NCBI GenBank assembly: GCA_028673005.1
Contig: CM054113.1
Span: 208,931,504-208,995,503, forward strand
Reading direction: 5' to 3'
DNA: 64,000 nt
Source: Tanypteryx hageni
Taxonomy: Eukaryota > Arthropoda > Insecta > Odonata > Petaluridae
Shown: one piece after another, positions 45,292 to 56,800 of the stretch
How positions within the stretch are numbered: position 1 is the stretch's first letter
Layout: each line of letters begins with the position of its first letter
Translations under genes and position numbers: made by a program
Notes under the pieces: model-generated
Told to the model about the DNA's origin: nothing
Databases searched by the model: none
Seen by the model: the letters and a program-made list of their open reading frames with translations, nothing else

Positions 45292-46423
45292 TAGGGTGAC
45301 CATACGAAGAGTTTTCGCCTTAACCGTCCCATTCTAGTGCCTTTTCCAGACCGTCCGTAGTTTGTGACAAAAAAGCCATTTTACCCCGTTTTAAAAACTA
45401 TCGCAATAACAATCCAGATTTTCTAATAGTACAGCTAAAATTACTATTATTGATATACGATTCTCGGAAATGTTGACCTTACTAAACCGTAGTTAATCAT
45501 TTTTCATATTGTACGCACTTTGTAAGATCACCGTAGCTAGAAATATTAGCGCACGGGGCAATTAATAAATATGCCCCACTCCATTCAATAAATTATCATT
45601 TGTATAGTTACTATTTGTTTTTTTGCGCCCCATACTTAGTTGCACCTGGGGCAGATGACCCGCTTGCCCTGCCCTAGTTCCGGCACTGCTTCGTTATAAT
45701 ATTTACCTGTAGAATATATGAAATAAAAATATTCTGCAACAGTTATCACCGACATCTCATATCTAGTTTATTATTGTATTAAAATCGAGACCCCTAATGA
45801 TTACAAAAAATTTATGCTTAATTCCATTCCATTAATATTGTTTTTTCGTAGAAAATGAAACAATGAGGGTCAACGTTATAGCGAACGATTTTTCCTTCAA
45901 AGAAAGAACTCTTTGGCATTAAAAAGGTATTCAATTGCTCTTGACTTTATTACAAAATTCATAATGAACGCCTTTGCGAAGCTTATATACACGCATGAAG
46001 TATTGTTCCTTTCTTTTTATGTAGCTAACCAGATGCATATAATTTTCTTATCTATAGAGTTGTTCAAGCTCTTTCAAATGATGCATTTATTAAAGTGATA
46101 AAAACCACCCATTTAATGCCATAAATTTATTGTTTAAATTTTAAATCATAAAGAAATAATATGCGAGTTATGGCAGATAAGCTATGTGTATGCAAGTATA
46201 AAAATGTAAATATCGCAAATAAAATCAATCTATTAACAATATTTTTAATTTATATTTCAATGTAATTAATTAAATAATAAAATTATGAAATAAAAAAAAC
46301 CTGACTTTTTTTAGTCAAAATTAAAAAAAGCTCGACTGTCAAAGAGTTAATAAAAATCGCGCAAAAAATTTGCCGTTTTGTCTCGTTTTTTTAATTTCAT
46401 TTTTTTGGAATATGGTCACCCTA
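45292..46423. mobile_element. TIR element with 'agggtgaccat' ends (1.13 kb)
   Basis: The left end TAGGGTGACCATAC and right end ATGGTCACCCTA are inverted. The flanks GTTACAAT and GCTACAGT match at 6 of 8 positions. A related left end with almost the same preceding bases (CGCGCTACAACTAGGGTGAC) occurs at about 46785. No transposase frame is visible inside. It is a hAT-type non-autonomous copy by end sequence. Confidence 0.65.
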
Positions 46424-48258
46424 GCTACAGTACATTATCGCAAGAAATAAGAAGCAAGTTCGATCTTGCCTCTGAAGAGCTTAACAAGATAAAACCTACT
46501 GAAAACATCCAAGATATTGGTTGAAAATGATTGTTTGATGAAGCAACGGAGCGCTGACTGAGGAGGATGACTTCTTGTGTTTCCACTAAGGAAGTTACTC
46601 GACAACTGTGGGGAAAAATTCTCTCAAAGGCTAGACACTGATTTTTCACATCTGCAACCAAAACCAAAATTCCGACGATTCTTATCTTCAAAGAATCACA
46701 ATTTATCCTTAGGCTGAAGCCCAAAACCAGGAGGAATGGGAAACCCCCTTTCAAGAGGCTTGAGGGGTTTACGACCTTAGCGCACGCGCTACAACTAGGG
46801 TGACCAGATGCTGATGGTCATGTACGGGACAAAATGAGTTTTGATAGAGAAAATCCGGAACATTTTCCGAAAAAACCGGGGCAATTTTGGTATTATTTTA
46901 TTGCATTCACTAAATTATAAATGAACATATTTACAAAAGAAAATTCAAACTTTTATTTATTGTAATTACAAATAAATGTACACATTTCCTGAATAATTAA
47001 ATAGTATTACAATAAAATTTTTTAGGAGCCAATGATATTTTCAGTAATATTTTACCCCTCCACGACTACCGACGTAGCCACTACGTCGCGGAGATTGCAA
47101 TTTTTTTTTGCCAAATGAGTTTTCCTAAATCTGACGTTTCTCGATATATTTCATAAACGTAACCTTTCATCTTCCTATTTACGCTTCATTCTGCGATTTT
47201 TATTTACACACACACACACACATATATGTATATATAATGTAGTTAATGATAATTATTTAGGTATACGAAGATGGGGAATTTTGAATTTAAAAATACTTCG
47301 ACATAATGCTGAGAAGAACCATTTCTCAACACGAAGGCTTCTGCGAGTTTTGTTCTTATGCCTTTAGAAGGCTTTCCTTTTGGGCCGATGTGTTTTTCTC
47401 ATCTGTCAACAGTTCCGGAGGGAGAAAGCATAGGGAGGCAAAAGGATCTTCGGCTGTCTGGACCAGGATTTCCATTTCGTTTGCGCATCTTAACGTTGAT
47501 TCCTTCCTCTCTTCAAGCAAAAAGTTATAGCAATGGCTACACTATTATTATCGGTATCACCCAACATGTTAACTGTTTCGGACTGGAGTCATAAGGACCG
47601 ATTTCATAGATACCTACTAAAGAATGCGCAATAACATTGAATCGCTTGAGCGAAAAGCATATAGAACTATATTATTGGGAAAAACATTGCACAATAATAT
47701 TGATCGCTTATGGTAAGCTTTATTGACAAAGTGACCAAGAAATATGTTTGTAAAAAATCAATTATAATATTAACAAATGGTTAGTTAGAAAACTAGGTCA
47801 TCAGACACATAATGTCCTTTTTTGTAATTATCGTAATCTTAATATAGTATTCTAATTCACAATTACAACTTAACTCGATACTTTAATACCGTAAATTTCA
47901 TTACCATACTAGGGAGATACCCGTTAAAATTCAACAGGAAAGTGTTCTGTGAAATAAAAAATGATGAATACGCGTTTTAAGACCAACGGACCAGCCAACA
48001 GAACCTTTTACTAAAAGGTGGGTTAAAAGTAATAGATTCGTTGTCATGATTGTTAAAACTTTCCATTGTTATAAAATAAAAAAGTACCTTCCTTCGTAGC
48101 TAAAAACAAATTTTCATGCTTTATAATTGACATGGATGCATACTGTTTAAAAATGTTATTTTCATAATTTTTTTTACGTATAATTCTACAAGAACTGAAT
48201 TCGTATCTCAAGTTGAAGTAAGTTTAAATGTGCGAATATATGTATATTTATGTATGTA
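46424..48258. other. Unassigned interior of the large hAT
   Basis: A second 'tagggtgaccag' end starts at about 46796, without a clear partner. An open frame on the minus strand at 46425-46754 and two overlapping plus-strand frames near 47306-47594 match nothing recognised. A CA/TA microsatellite lies at about 47207-47237. Confidence 0.3.
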
Positions 48259-48335
48259 ATAATAATAACTTTATTCGTCCTGGAAATTTGTTCATAAAAA
48301 TATAGGACAAGTCACAAACATCCAAGAATACATTA
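48257..48335 (-). mobile_element. 5'-truncated non-LTR retrotransposon 3' tail
   Basis: The stretch AATAATAATAACTTTATT, followed by TATAGGACAAGTCAC about 35 bp on, parallels the tail of the retrotransposon at 40021-40077. Only the terminal 80 bp or so is present, as in dead-on-arrival copies. Confidence 0.6.
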
Positions 48336-48347
48336 AACATCACAACA

Positions 48348-48394
48348 TATATATATATACATACACACACACATATATACACACACACACACAA
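48348..48394. repeat. (TA)n/(CA)n microsatellite
   Basis: Alternating TA then CA dinucleotides run directly into AAGTTGTTGGTGCTTGCA, the hairpin end of a family H repeat. Confidence 0.95.
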
Positions 48395-49620
48395 GTTGTT
48401 GGTGCTTGCATACGTACTGCAAGCGCTAAAAAAATCACCATAAACCAAGATCTAAACTCGTAAATAAACCAAAGCAATCTCCAGGGCAACAGCACTTCAG
48501 CCACGCAGAGCATATATCGTATGTGTAGATAATAAATTCCATGAGTAATAGAAGAATATTTATAATTTACCGCAACATTAAGGCAACTATCCTTAATTTC
48601 AAATTCTCTGGCAATCGGCTGGTGTCCAAGTTTTCGTATTTCAAGTTTTGTCACACTAGATAGTCTTGCATGAGCAATAAGAATAAGACACTACCCAATA
48701 CACTAAAACTATGGAATAAGTAAAATATTTCGTGTTAAGATTATGGCATCATTATCCATGTCTTTAGCACGCATTTGGAAATACAACATTAAAATACTTT
48801 CCATGTTTTACCTTCACTGCTATCAGGTGTTGCTTCTGTCGTGATCCTTTAATAGTGCTAGTGCTCTTGTTTCACCAAAAAAGCTCTCTCTCTCTCTCCC
48901 TCTATATATACACACACACACACACAAGTAGTTTGGTGCTTGCAGTCTGCAAGTATTTTGTTTCACCTTAAAGAACATTACTTATCCTCTGTAGGTTACT
49001 AACTCCACACACATCTGCCAAATTTAAAAGTTATATCACATCTAGAAGCGAAGCTTTTTTCTAATTGTTTAATATTTAAATATTTTTAACGGCTGCAATA
49101 ACATCCTGGAGACTGGCAAATGTAAATCTAATCTAAATAACATGAAAATTTCAGGTTCCTAGCTGGCCCCTCAAGTCTCTCGACATTTATCAATTTGTTT
49201 AAATTTTAAACATTTTTAACGGCCGCCGCAATAAATTTATGGAGAGATTAAAAAGTTTATTTGTGCAAATGGATTGATCTGTAAATAACTTGAAATTTTC
49301 AGCATCCTAGCTCATCTCTTAGTACCTAAACAGTTATCTATTTGTTTAAACTTTAAGAATTTTTAACGGCAAAACAAATTAAAATATCAAAATTTCTATA
49401 ATCTATATTTCGTTTTTTTTTAGAAATCCTACCTCTAGAAAAAATTTCAGCTCCGTAGCACATTGGGAAATACATAAACAATGATATTTTGTTTAAACAA
49501 TTAAAAATTTTTAGCGGTAGCATTATTGCACTTTTTTAGATTTTCGATTTCCCACCTAAGGAAAAAATTTCGAATATCCAGCCCATCTGGAAGTGCCTAA
49601 ACATTAGTATCCTCCTATAT
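48395..49620 (-). mobile_element. Helitron-like family H repeats, second locus
   Basis: A hairpin end lies at 48403-48425 and a second at 48937-48955 (TGCTTGCA-GTC-TGCAAGTA). The second is again immediately preceded by a (CT)n/(TA)n/(CA)n tract at about 48885-48926. From 49020 to 49620 the sequence follows the 10.7-12.6 kb units block by block: AGAAGCGAAG, TTTAACGGCTGCAATAA, AACGGCCGCC, CGTTTTTTTTTAGAAATCCT and CATCTGGAAGTGCCTAAACA. Non-coding. Confidence 0.5.
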
Positions 49621-49625
49621 GTTAT

Positions 49626-49790
49626 TGACTCACTGAATCATCTAGGCAACTGAATCGGTTTCCTAAGATGAATCAGTGAATCACAATGAACCACTGAATC
49701 AACCGATTCACTGAATCAACCGATTCACTGAATCGTTCTTTTGATCGATTCATTTAGGTGAACTGAATCGATTCAGTGAAATGAATCGAT
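49626..49790. repeat. Right subterminal array of the large hAT
   Basis: CAACCGATTCACTGAATC and related units recur and extend to AATGAATCGATATTCCCACC, in mirror order to the left array at 37567-37735. Confidence 0.85.
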
Positions 49791-49829
49791 ATTCCCACCT
49801 CTATTACAAAGCGAAAATTCTAAAAGTTT

Positions 49830-49882
49830 AACTTGAATAGAATCTTTGTTTAAATTAATAGGTTTAAGATTCTATTCAAGTT
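49830..49882. repeat. Perfect 17-bp inverted repeat
   Basis: AACTTGAATAGAATCTT pairs exactly with AAGATTCTATTCAAGTT across a 19-nt spacer. It lies 18 bp beyond the right target duplication of the large hAT. Confidence 0.95.
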
Positions 49883-50640
49883 TTGTGTTATCAACGAAAC
49901 CTTTCTCAAAAAATATATTTAAATTATTACTTAGGTAGGGCTGCTGATATTACTAAACATAAGTAATCCTTGTAAAAGACAATTTTGTATAAATATGTAG
50001 CTTTTATATCATATAATAAAATTTCTCCTTTGCCGCTGATATAAGAGTAGTTAGGTCAACTTAATCATCCTTTAAGAGTCTACTGAATAAAACTTACAAA
50101 CAAAAATCTCATCCTTGCTCAAATAAATACTTGTGTTATAAATCAAAGTTTAATGAATAGTATTGAACCTCATATTCCAATTATCGCCACTTACAGCGCA
50201 ACCTGATTCCATATTTCGCCACCAGAGTGGCGCTGCGGATGGGGCCCTCGTACAACGGTTCACACCAAAGACTTCACAAGTATGTACCAAATTTATTAAT
50301 AAAAATTAAATTTTTGCTGCTTCAAAGATTTAAAGCACCTGATATATATTAAATTTGTATATCGCAATGTGTCGAAAACGCGCGGCTAATTATGTTATGT
50401 ATTCCTTGAGTAAGTGAATAATTTTTCTTATACCAATACACTGTTTTTAAATTATTATTCTTAAGGCTAGGTACTTTTTTGGCCATATTTTACGTTTAAA
50501 TTCCTCCTTTTATTTCAGTTCTAATCTACATAAAACTGAAACGATTCTGACGTAAATTTGTATATATTTGTCAAATTTGATCGCAAAAATGAAATTGCAC
50601 GGAACAACCACTTTTAAATTTACCGAACACTCTAGTTTCG
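49883..50640. other. Intergenic sequence upstream of PWP1
   Basis: AT-rich, with no gene supported. A locally GC-richer patch at about 50195-50250 contains CACCAGAGTGGCGCTGCGGA, of unknown meaning. Confidence 0.3.
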
Positions 50641-50810
50641 AAAATCGTCATTAGTAAGCAACTACTAACCGCTACCGCCAACCGCTACCCCGCTGCGCCG
50701 CTGCTTACCCGATTACGTCAACTCCTTTCAGACAAACGTGAACTTCACTCCGCGGATGGTGGCATGCTTGTCCATGTGTTTATCCTTGTGACTATCCATT
50801 TTCGTTAAAA
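50641..50810 (+). promoter_or_regulatory. Probable PWP1 promoter and 5' UTR
   Basis: This 170-bp stretch before the PWP1 start codon is richer in C+G than its surroundings, with CCGCTACCGCCAACCGCTAC-type clusters and a TTACGTCA element at about 50715. No TATA box stands out, as is common for housekeeping genes. The transcription start is not determined. Confidence 0.35.
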
Positions 50811-53800
50811 ATGAATTTCATTCCTTGCATTACTTGGATTCCCAGAGGTGTAGCTAAGTCTGTCCCTTTCAAGGTTAGTCACCAAATAAGATAATTATAT
50901 ACATATTTATGTTTACATTTAAATATATTAACCTAAGAATTTCACAGGTCCAACTTTCGGAGAAAGAATTGGAAGAAATTCTCAAGAAAAAACTGGATGA
51001 ATTGAGGTAAAATTCATTTAAGATTATTGTTAATTCTCTTGAATCGATGCTTAATAGGCATTCTTTTTAAATGTTCCTGTTTTCTGAAGTGATGCAGATG
51101 AAACTGAAGATCAAGATTTTAAAGTTAAAATACAAGATCAAGATGTTCAAGTTAAAACTGAAGATGAAGAAGAAAATTGCGGTGATAAATGTGTAAAGAA
51201 AGAAATAGCAGAAGACGAAGACCTGTCAGAGTATGAATTTGATAAATATGATGAAGAACAAGGTAACTAATTGTATGATTACGCATCCAGTAGAAATCAT
51301 CGTATCTCAGAAAAGTGGTCTTTTTATCTGTAGTAAGCATTATTGTCATATATGTTGTTTATTTATGTACTACAGATGGAGGAGATGCTGTTTTGGGGCT
51401 TGCTAACCTCACCGTTTATGCAAGCAATACTTCTGACCCATACGTGACACTTGATGACAAAGAAGACGATGACAGTGAAAGAGATAACTTTGAAATAAAG
51501 CCATCTGATAATCTTCTAGTTGTGGGCCGAGTCCACGATGATGCAAGTTTACTCGAAATAAACGGTGAGTTATTTACCAGTACATATTTGCAAAATTTAA
51601 CAAGTTGTGTATTTAGAGAGAAAGATTTACTTTTATGGATGTGAATTAGGGTTCCATTATATTGTTATAATTCAGAATTTAACTAAACTAATTAAATATA
51701 AAGTGCACTAGAATAAAGAATTCTAGAAAAGTATCTTTGATAAATGATTATTTTCATTGTGTACTGTGAGATTTCAGACTGATTATGAATTTTTAACATG
51801 TTATTTATCACTTCCAGAACCCTAAAAGTTTTTAACCTTGCATAATTTTAGTATTTAATGAAGAAGAAGAATCATTCTACGTCCACCATGATGTACTTTT
51901 ACCGGCCTTTCCTCTTTGCTTAGAATGGCTTAATTTTGAACCTGGAGATGCCACAAAAGGTAAAATTACTATATACTTACACTTATAGAGTGTAGTTAGT
52001 GTAGGATAAATTGGCTTTATCCCTTGTGTGTGGGAGCAAGCATAGAAATGTACCTGCCAAGAGGGGGTTTCAACCCTTTGCTCGGGAAGGGTCGGAGAAG
52101 GCAAACCTCTCAGCAGGAGGTATAATTTCAGGTCTTAGAAGACTGCCTCAATTTTATTTCAGAATAATTGATTAAGATATGTATTTTTTGATGAATTATT
52201 CGTGTTCCCTGTGAAAAACTACTCCAAAATAGTTTTTATTGGCATTTTTAAGGAATGCCATGCTCCAGATATACAAACAGATAAACTTAACCCAAGCTGC
52301 CATGTCCTCCTCTGCCACTCGGGTTGGGTTAGTTAGTTTTGTCTTGGTTTCTTGTACACGTTGATTTTACACCCACCTGCGGCTTAGATTAAGTATATCT
52401 GTTCATGTAGCTGGAATGCACTTTTCTATAAAAATACCCAGGAACGCTGATTAAAAACTATTTTGGTGTAGTTTTTCACAGGAAATACGAATAATTCATC
52501 AAAAAAATACATGTCTTAATCGATTATTCTGAAATAAAATTGAGGCAGTCTTCTTTGACCTGAAATCGTACCTCCTGCTGAGAGCATTGCCTCCGATCTG
52601 ACTCTTTCCAATCAAAGGTTTGATACCCTCACCATGAGTAGCCATTGTGCTACAAAAACTGAGCTTAGTCCCCTCATTCCAGGTATATTTCTATGTTTGA
52701 CTCCACACAGAAGGGATAAAGCCGGATAAATTTAGAATTTTCTGAGATATTTTGGTGAAAATGATCTTGTTGGGTTGAAACTATGTATACATGGCAATAA
52801 ATTTAATATATTTATCATAAAATTTAAATTATTATTTTCATTGTTATGAAAGCTAGAGAATGGCATTTCTTTCCCCAGTTACCTAAATTCATTTTTTCAT
52901 TTTGTATGATGAACTCAGACTAGAAATGTTTAATTTCAGGTTAATCTCAAATCATTACCCTACATGTGCTCTTTTAATCATGTATGCCAGGGGTTCTCAA
53001 ACTTTTTAGCCGAGCGCCTTCCCTGAAGAACCTTTGCGGCATAGCACCTCTCTGAGAGATGCAAAATAAGTTTGAAATATTTCAAATAACATTTTTAATT
53101 AAAGAAGCTGTTTTGAATAACTGGTAATCACTGATTAGATTGTAACATTTACCATAAATATAAGAACTGATGTACCTAACTAATGTGAAAGATGTGACTG
53201 CTTAGTACTGCAGTTTCTCGGATTCTGGCATAAATTTAGTGTGTCACATCCTCATCTCCCATTCGACATTTATCCTTGACCTGTGATTGGTCTTTAGAGC
53301 TGCCACAGCAGAAAACCCAGCTTCACATAAATATGATATAGCAAATGGTATTAGTAATTTCATAGCTTTCTGGCTAAGTTTGGGATACTCGTCTTGAGCA
53401 CTAATCCAAAATTCAGTAAGGTTCATTTTTGGAAACTTCATTTTTAATGAGATGTTCAGTCATTGAAAAGACTTCACTCAGGGTAGTCGCAAAATGTTCT
53501 CTTATCCATTTGTAGTTATCAAGACTACACATCTGGGATGTATGTTTTAAAATTTGTCTCGAGTGATGAAAAATGATATATTATTACTGTTTTTAGATCA
53601 GCCGGTAATCCAATATCACTGCTCGTAAGAAAATTTTGCATTATTGGAATCATTTCCATACTTTCTATCTCCATTTTCTTTCACCAAAGTTCAATTCATT
53701 CATTCAGTTTATGCCTCAATTGAAAAATATGGATATTGCTTCCTTATAATGAAATTTTGAGAACATTAAGCTTCTCAAAAATATAGCATAAATAAGCAAG

Positions 53801-56800
53801 CTTAATTGAAAAGGCACTGTCAATCAGTTGTGCAGACATAGGGGGTGTTAACCGGGTCCAGACCTCCCTCCCCCTTGTAAAAATTGTGATTTTCTAAACC
53901 GTGGAAACATACATATTATAGTTATTTTAAATTTGCATTCATGGGTTCTGTAAAAATGAAAATGAGGCGGTTCATCCCTGTTGCTTTTGAACATAAATAT
54001 AATTGAAATTAAGAATTAGGTCAGCACAAAATGTTATATTTAAGATTTTTATTAGTAATACAACGTCTAATAAAGTTTTGGCTGAAATTGGTCAACCGGT
54101 AGTGGAAGTTTCCTCGTGTCCTTTTTCTGTTTTCGCCAAATACCTCCTATAGGGCTTCATTAGTTCAAATATTCACCATTAGCAAAGTTGTAGACAGTAT
54201 AATATTCTACGTATTTTACATAAAATATTTTTTCATAGAATATTGTTTTAGGGATATTTTTATTGTTCATCAGAATTTGTTCAGTATATTGAATTTCGCT
54301 AGGTGACAGCTTTACTTCTGTTGCTATGATAACATTTTCAGGATATAACATTGTGCTTGTCAAATATTTTGGGCTCCTCCTTGAAATAATCCTGAGTGCG
54401 CCACTGTTATCAATAAACAAATTAGCACTGTCATGATTATCTTCAGTTAAATATTGATATAGTTCATTCTTCAGTTTAAATACATCTGAAAAGTCATATC
54501 CAGCTCTTGGCACACATTTTATTATGCCAATACCCCTCTATGAATCATGAAGAGTCCAAATGGCATTGGGAGCTTTACTCCGAATCTAGGCTTGAAGCCT
54601 TCCATGGTTGCCTGACATTGAGCATGGCCCATCTGTATATATACCAACAGAGTTGGCCGATTCAATATTATTTTCATTCATATAATCATTAATGATATTA
54701 AACAAATATGTAGCCTTTGTTCCAGTTGAAACTTTTTTACAAAAAGTAAATTTTCCATAATTTTATTTCCATCCATAAAGCGTACATCAGTGTTTCTCCA
54801 ACTGTGGTTATTTTAAATGCAAGGTGAAATGTTGAAAACTAAAGTTATAATAATAAAATTCTATCAGGGAATTTTAGGAAATATGATGTGATAAAAGGTA
54901 TTAATAGTTGCATAAAGTGAAGAAATTTGCAATAAAGTTTCTTATTTTTTACTATTTGCAATTCAAAGGGGGCTGCATTATATTCAAGAATGCCGCAACA
55001 ATTGAAAGTTTGAGAACCACTGGCATACATAACATTAAATGTGCATACTTAAAATTATCTATTTGAATTCCAAGCAATTTATTTTTTAGCTTTTCAATCA
55101 ACGTTGATTTAAATCCTCTGCAATGTCTGTGATACAACAGCACACTATGTTGTTAGACAAAGGAATACTCAGGGGTTGCAGTGGTGGAATGACTAGTGTG
55201 TTGGGCTTCCACGCAATGTTCCCGGGTTTGAATCTTGTGGGGGTTGGATTTTTCACCCTGGAATCATCCCATCCCCTACTTGTATGTTTTGAGGAGACTG
55301 CACATATCAGCGTTCCTTTCTTTGGAAGGGACATTAAGCAGTTGGTCCCCTTGGTGCTCTTCATAAGGAGTAGGCTAATGCTGGCGCTGGGTTTCCCTCC
55401 TCCCTTCTGTGTGTGTCTTGTGTGGAAGGAATTATGGCTATAATAATCCAAGAGGTTGATTAGCCAGAAATTCCAAACAAACAAAGGAATAATCAGAAGT
55501 TTCTTTGAACTGGATTCCCCAAGAACAGCAGATACCATGTCAATAGCAGCTGGTAGGATAAGGCCTCAGCAATTGAATGTGTTTTTTTACATTGCAATCC
55601 TATATGAAACTAGATAAGAACCGTGTAAAACGTTCAAAGGGATAGTTTGGAAAATTTTGACTTTTAATCTTGAAGTTTTTTTTAAATTTTTGTTCAAAAT
55701 ATTCACACGGCTTATTAACTAAATTACCACGGACTGTTTCATAATGATGCTCGAGTTGTTTGGTAGTATGTATACTGTCCGCTGCCAAAATTTTGTGACA
55801 AATTATACATTGAGAACATCCAATATTATCTCTATAGGTATATGTAAAGCCTAATTTTAAGTAGCTTTTGATATATTTTCTGCTTTTATGCTTGGTGTTA
55901 CCTTTGGAATTTTACCCCTCACTTTCTTTAGTTGAAAAGTTTGAAAAGTTCTCCATTTCAAGGGATATAACTGAAAAAATAATGATAATGCTATACTTTG
56001 ATTAACGACTAGAATTTATGATAAGAAAATACTGATTTCATTCATTCATTCGTGTTCTGTCTTGCGACAGGTCCTACCAATTAATTAATTAATTGGTTTT
56101 GACTAGGGAATATACATACACGGTGTGGTGGTTTCCCGTTGCCTTCCACACCGGACTCACACACAGAAGGGAGGAGGGAAACCCGGTGCCGGCATTTGCC
56201 TGCTCTTACGAAGAACACCAGGGGGGCCAACGGCTTAACGTCCCTTCCGAAGGACGGAACAGCTGAATTTGCGCGGTCTCCTCAAACCACGCAAACAGGA
56301 GGCCGGGTGACCTTGAGAAAAAATCCTACTCGCGCAGGATTCGTACCCGATGACTTTTTCAAGCATCGGGCGAGTAGCAGCCAACGTCCTAACCACTACA
56401 CCACCGGCACTGATATACTGATATAATATTAAAATAAATAAGAACACATACCAATGATAGAATGAGAATTAGTGATTATTGTGACACTAACTAGGGTCAT
56501 AAGAAACACAAAAATTCACTTAACACAACACGAGCCCAAACAAATAAAAAAATGTAAGTCAGTCATGTAGCTGAAAAAATAGCAAAGGTGTTACGCTGTA
56601 CCTTAATGCAATTAAAGTAAGAAAAAACTTGATGTAATTTTAAAACAAGCAATAACACCAACAGTAGAATGAGAACTACTTATTTTGATGATAATTACAC
56701 ATTACACGAAATGAACTCGCAGAAAAACACTCAACAAAAACCAAGAGCTCGTAAATAAAAAATTATGAGTATTATAGTAGATATCTCTTTTCAGGCATCT

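Larger units (their letters stand above)
37549..49803 (-). mobile_element. 12.25-kb hAT transposon with intact boundaries
   Basis: Left terminus TAGAGATGGGTAGTTCATGA and right terminus (reverse complement) TAGAGGTGGGAATATCGATT share TAGAGRTGGG, a hAT-type end. The outer octamers are identical: TTACAAAG at 37541-37548 and 49804-49811. Just inside each end is an array of GAATCGGTTGATTCA-like motifs (37567-37735 and 49626-49790). A hAT transposase lies near the middle (44740-42869, minus strand), consistent with an autonomous ancestor. The remaining length comes from nested pieces: a hAT MITE at 38.1 kb, non-LTR and Ty3 fragments at 40-41.7 kb, another TIR element at 45.3 kb, and family H repeats at 48.4-49.6 kb. 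It sits about 1 kb upstream of PWP1. The alternative, two separate related short insertions, would not explain the matching target duplications. Confidence 0.88.
53244..55920 (-). pseudogene. ZBED5-like hAT transposase, broken
   Basis: Three parts in order on the minus strand. The zinc-finger N-terminus (about 55920-55600) has [14 protein letters not shown] and N-K-P-C-E-Y-F-E. The core (about 54740-54530) has [13 protein letters not shown] and P-N-A-I-W-T. The C-terminal dimerisation region (53441-53244) has [13 protein letters not shown], then N-H-R-S-R-I-N-V-E. Stops, frameshifts and inserted elements separate them. The family is the Buster/ZBED5 branch of hAT, one separate from the transposase at 43-44.7 kb. 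Confidence 0.8.

Noticed and set aside
45530..45690. hAT-like short element ending TTCCGGCACTG
   Set aside because: A left partner and matching octamer flanks could not be established.
55098..55538. 146-codon minus-strand frame and a 106-codon plus-strand frame
   Set aside because: Both are translations of the tRNA-derived SINE at 55173-55445, not proteins.
55600..55788. Independent small gene for a 62-residue protein
   Set aside because: It is the zinc-finger N-terminus of the decayed ZBED5-like transposase and belongs to that element.
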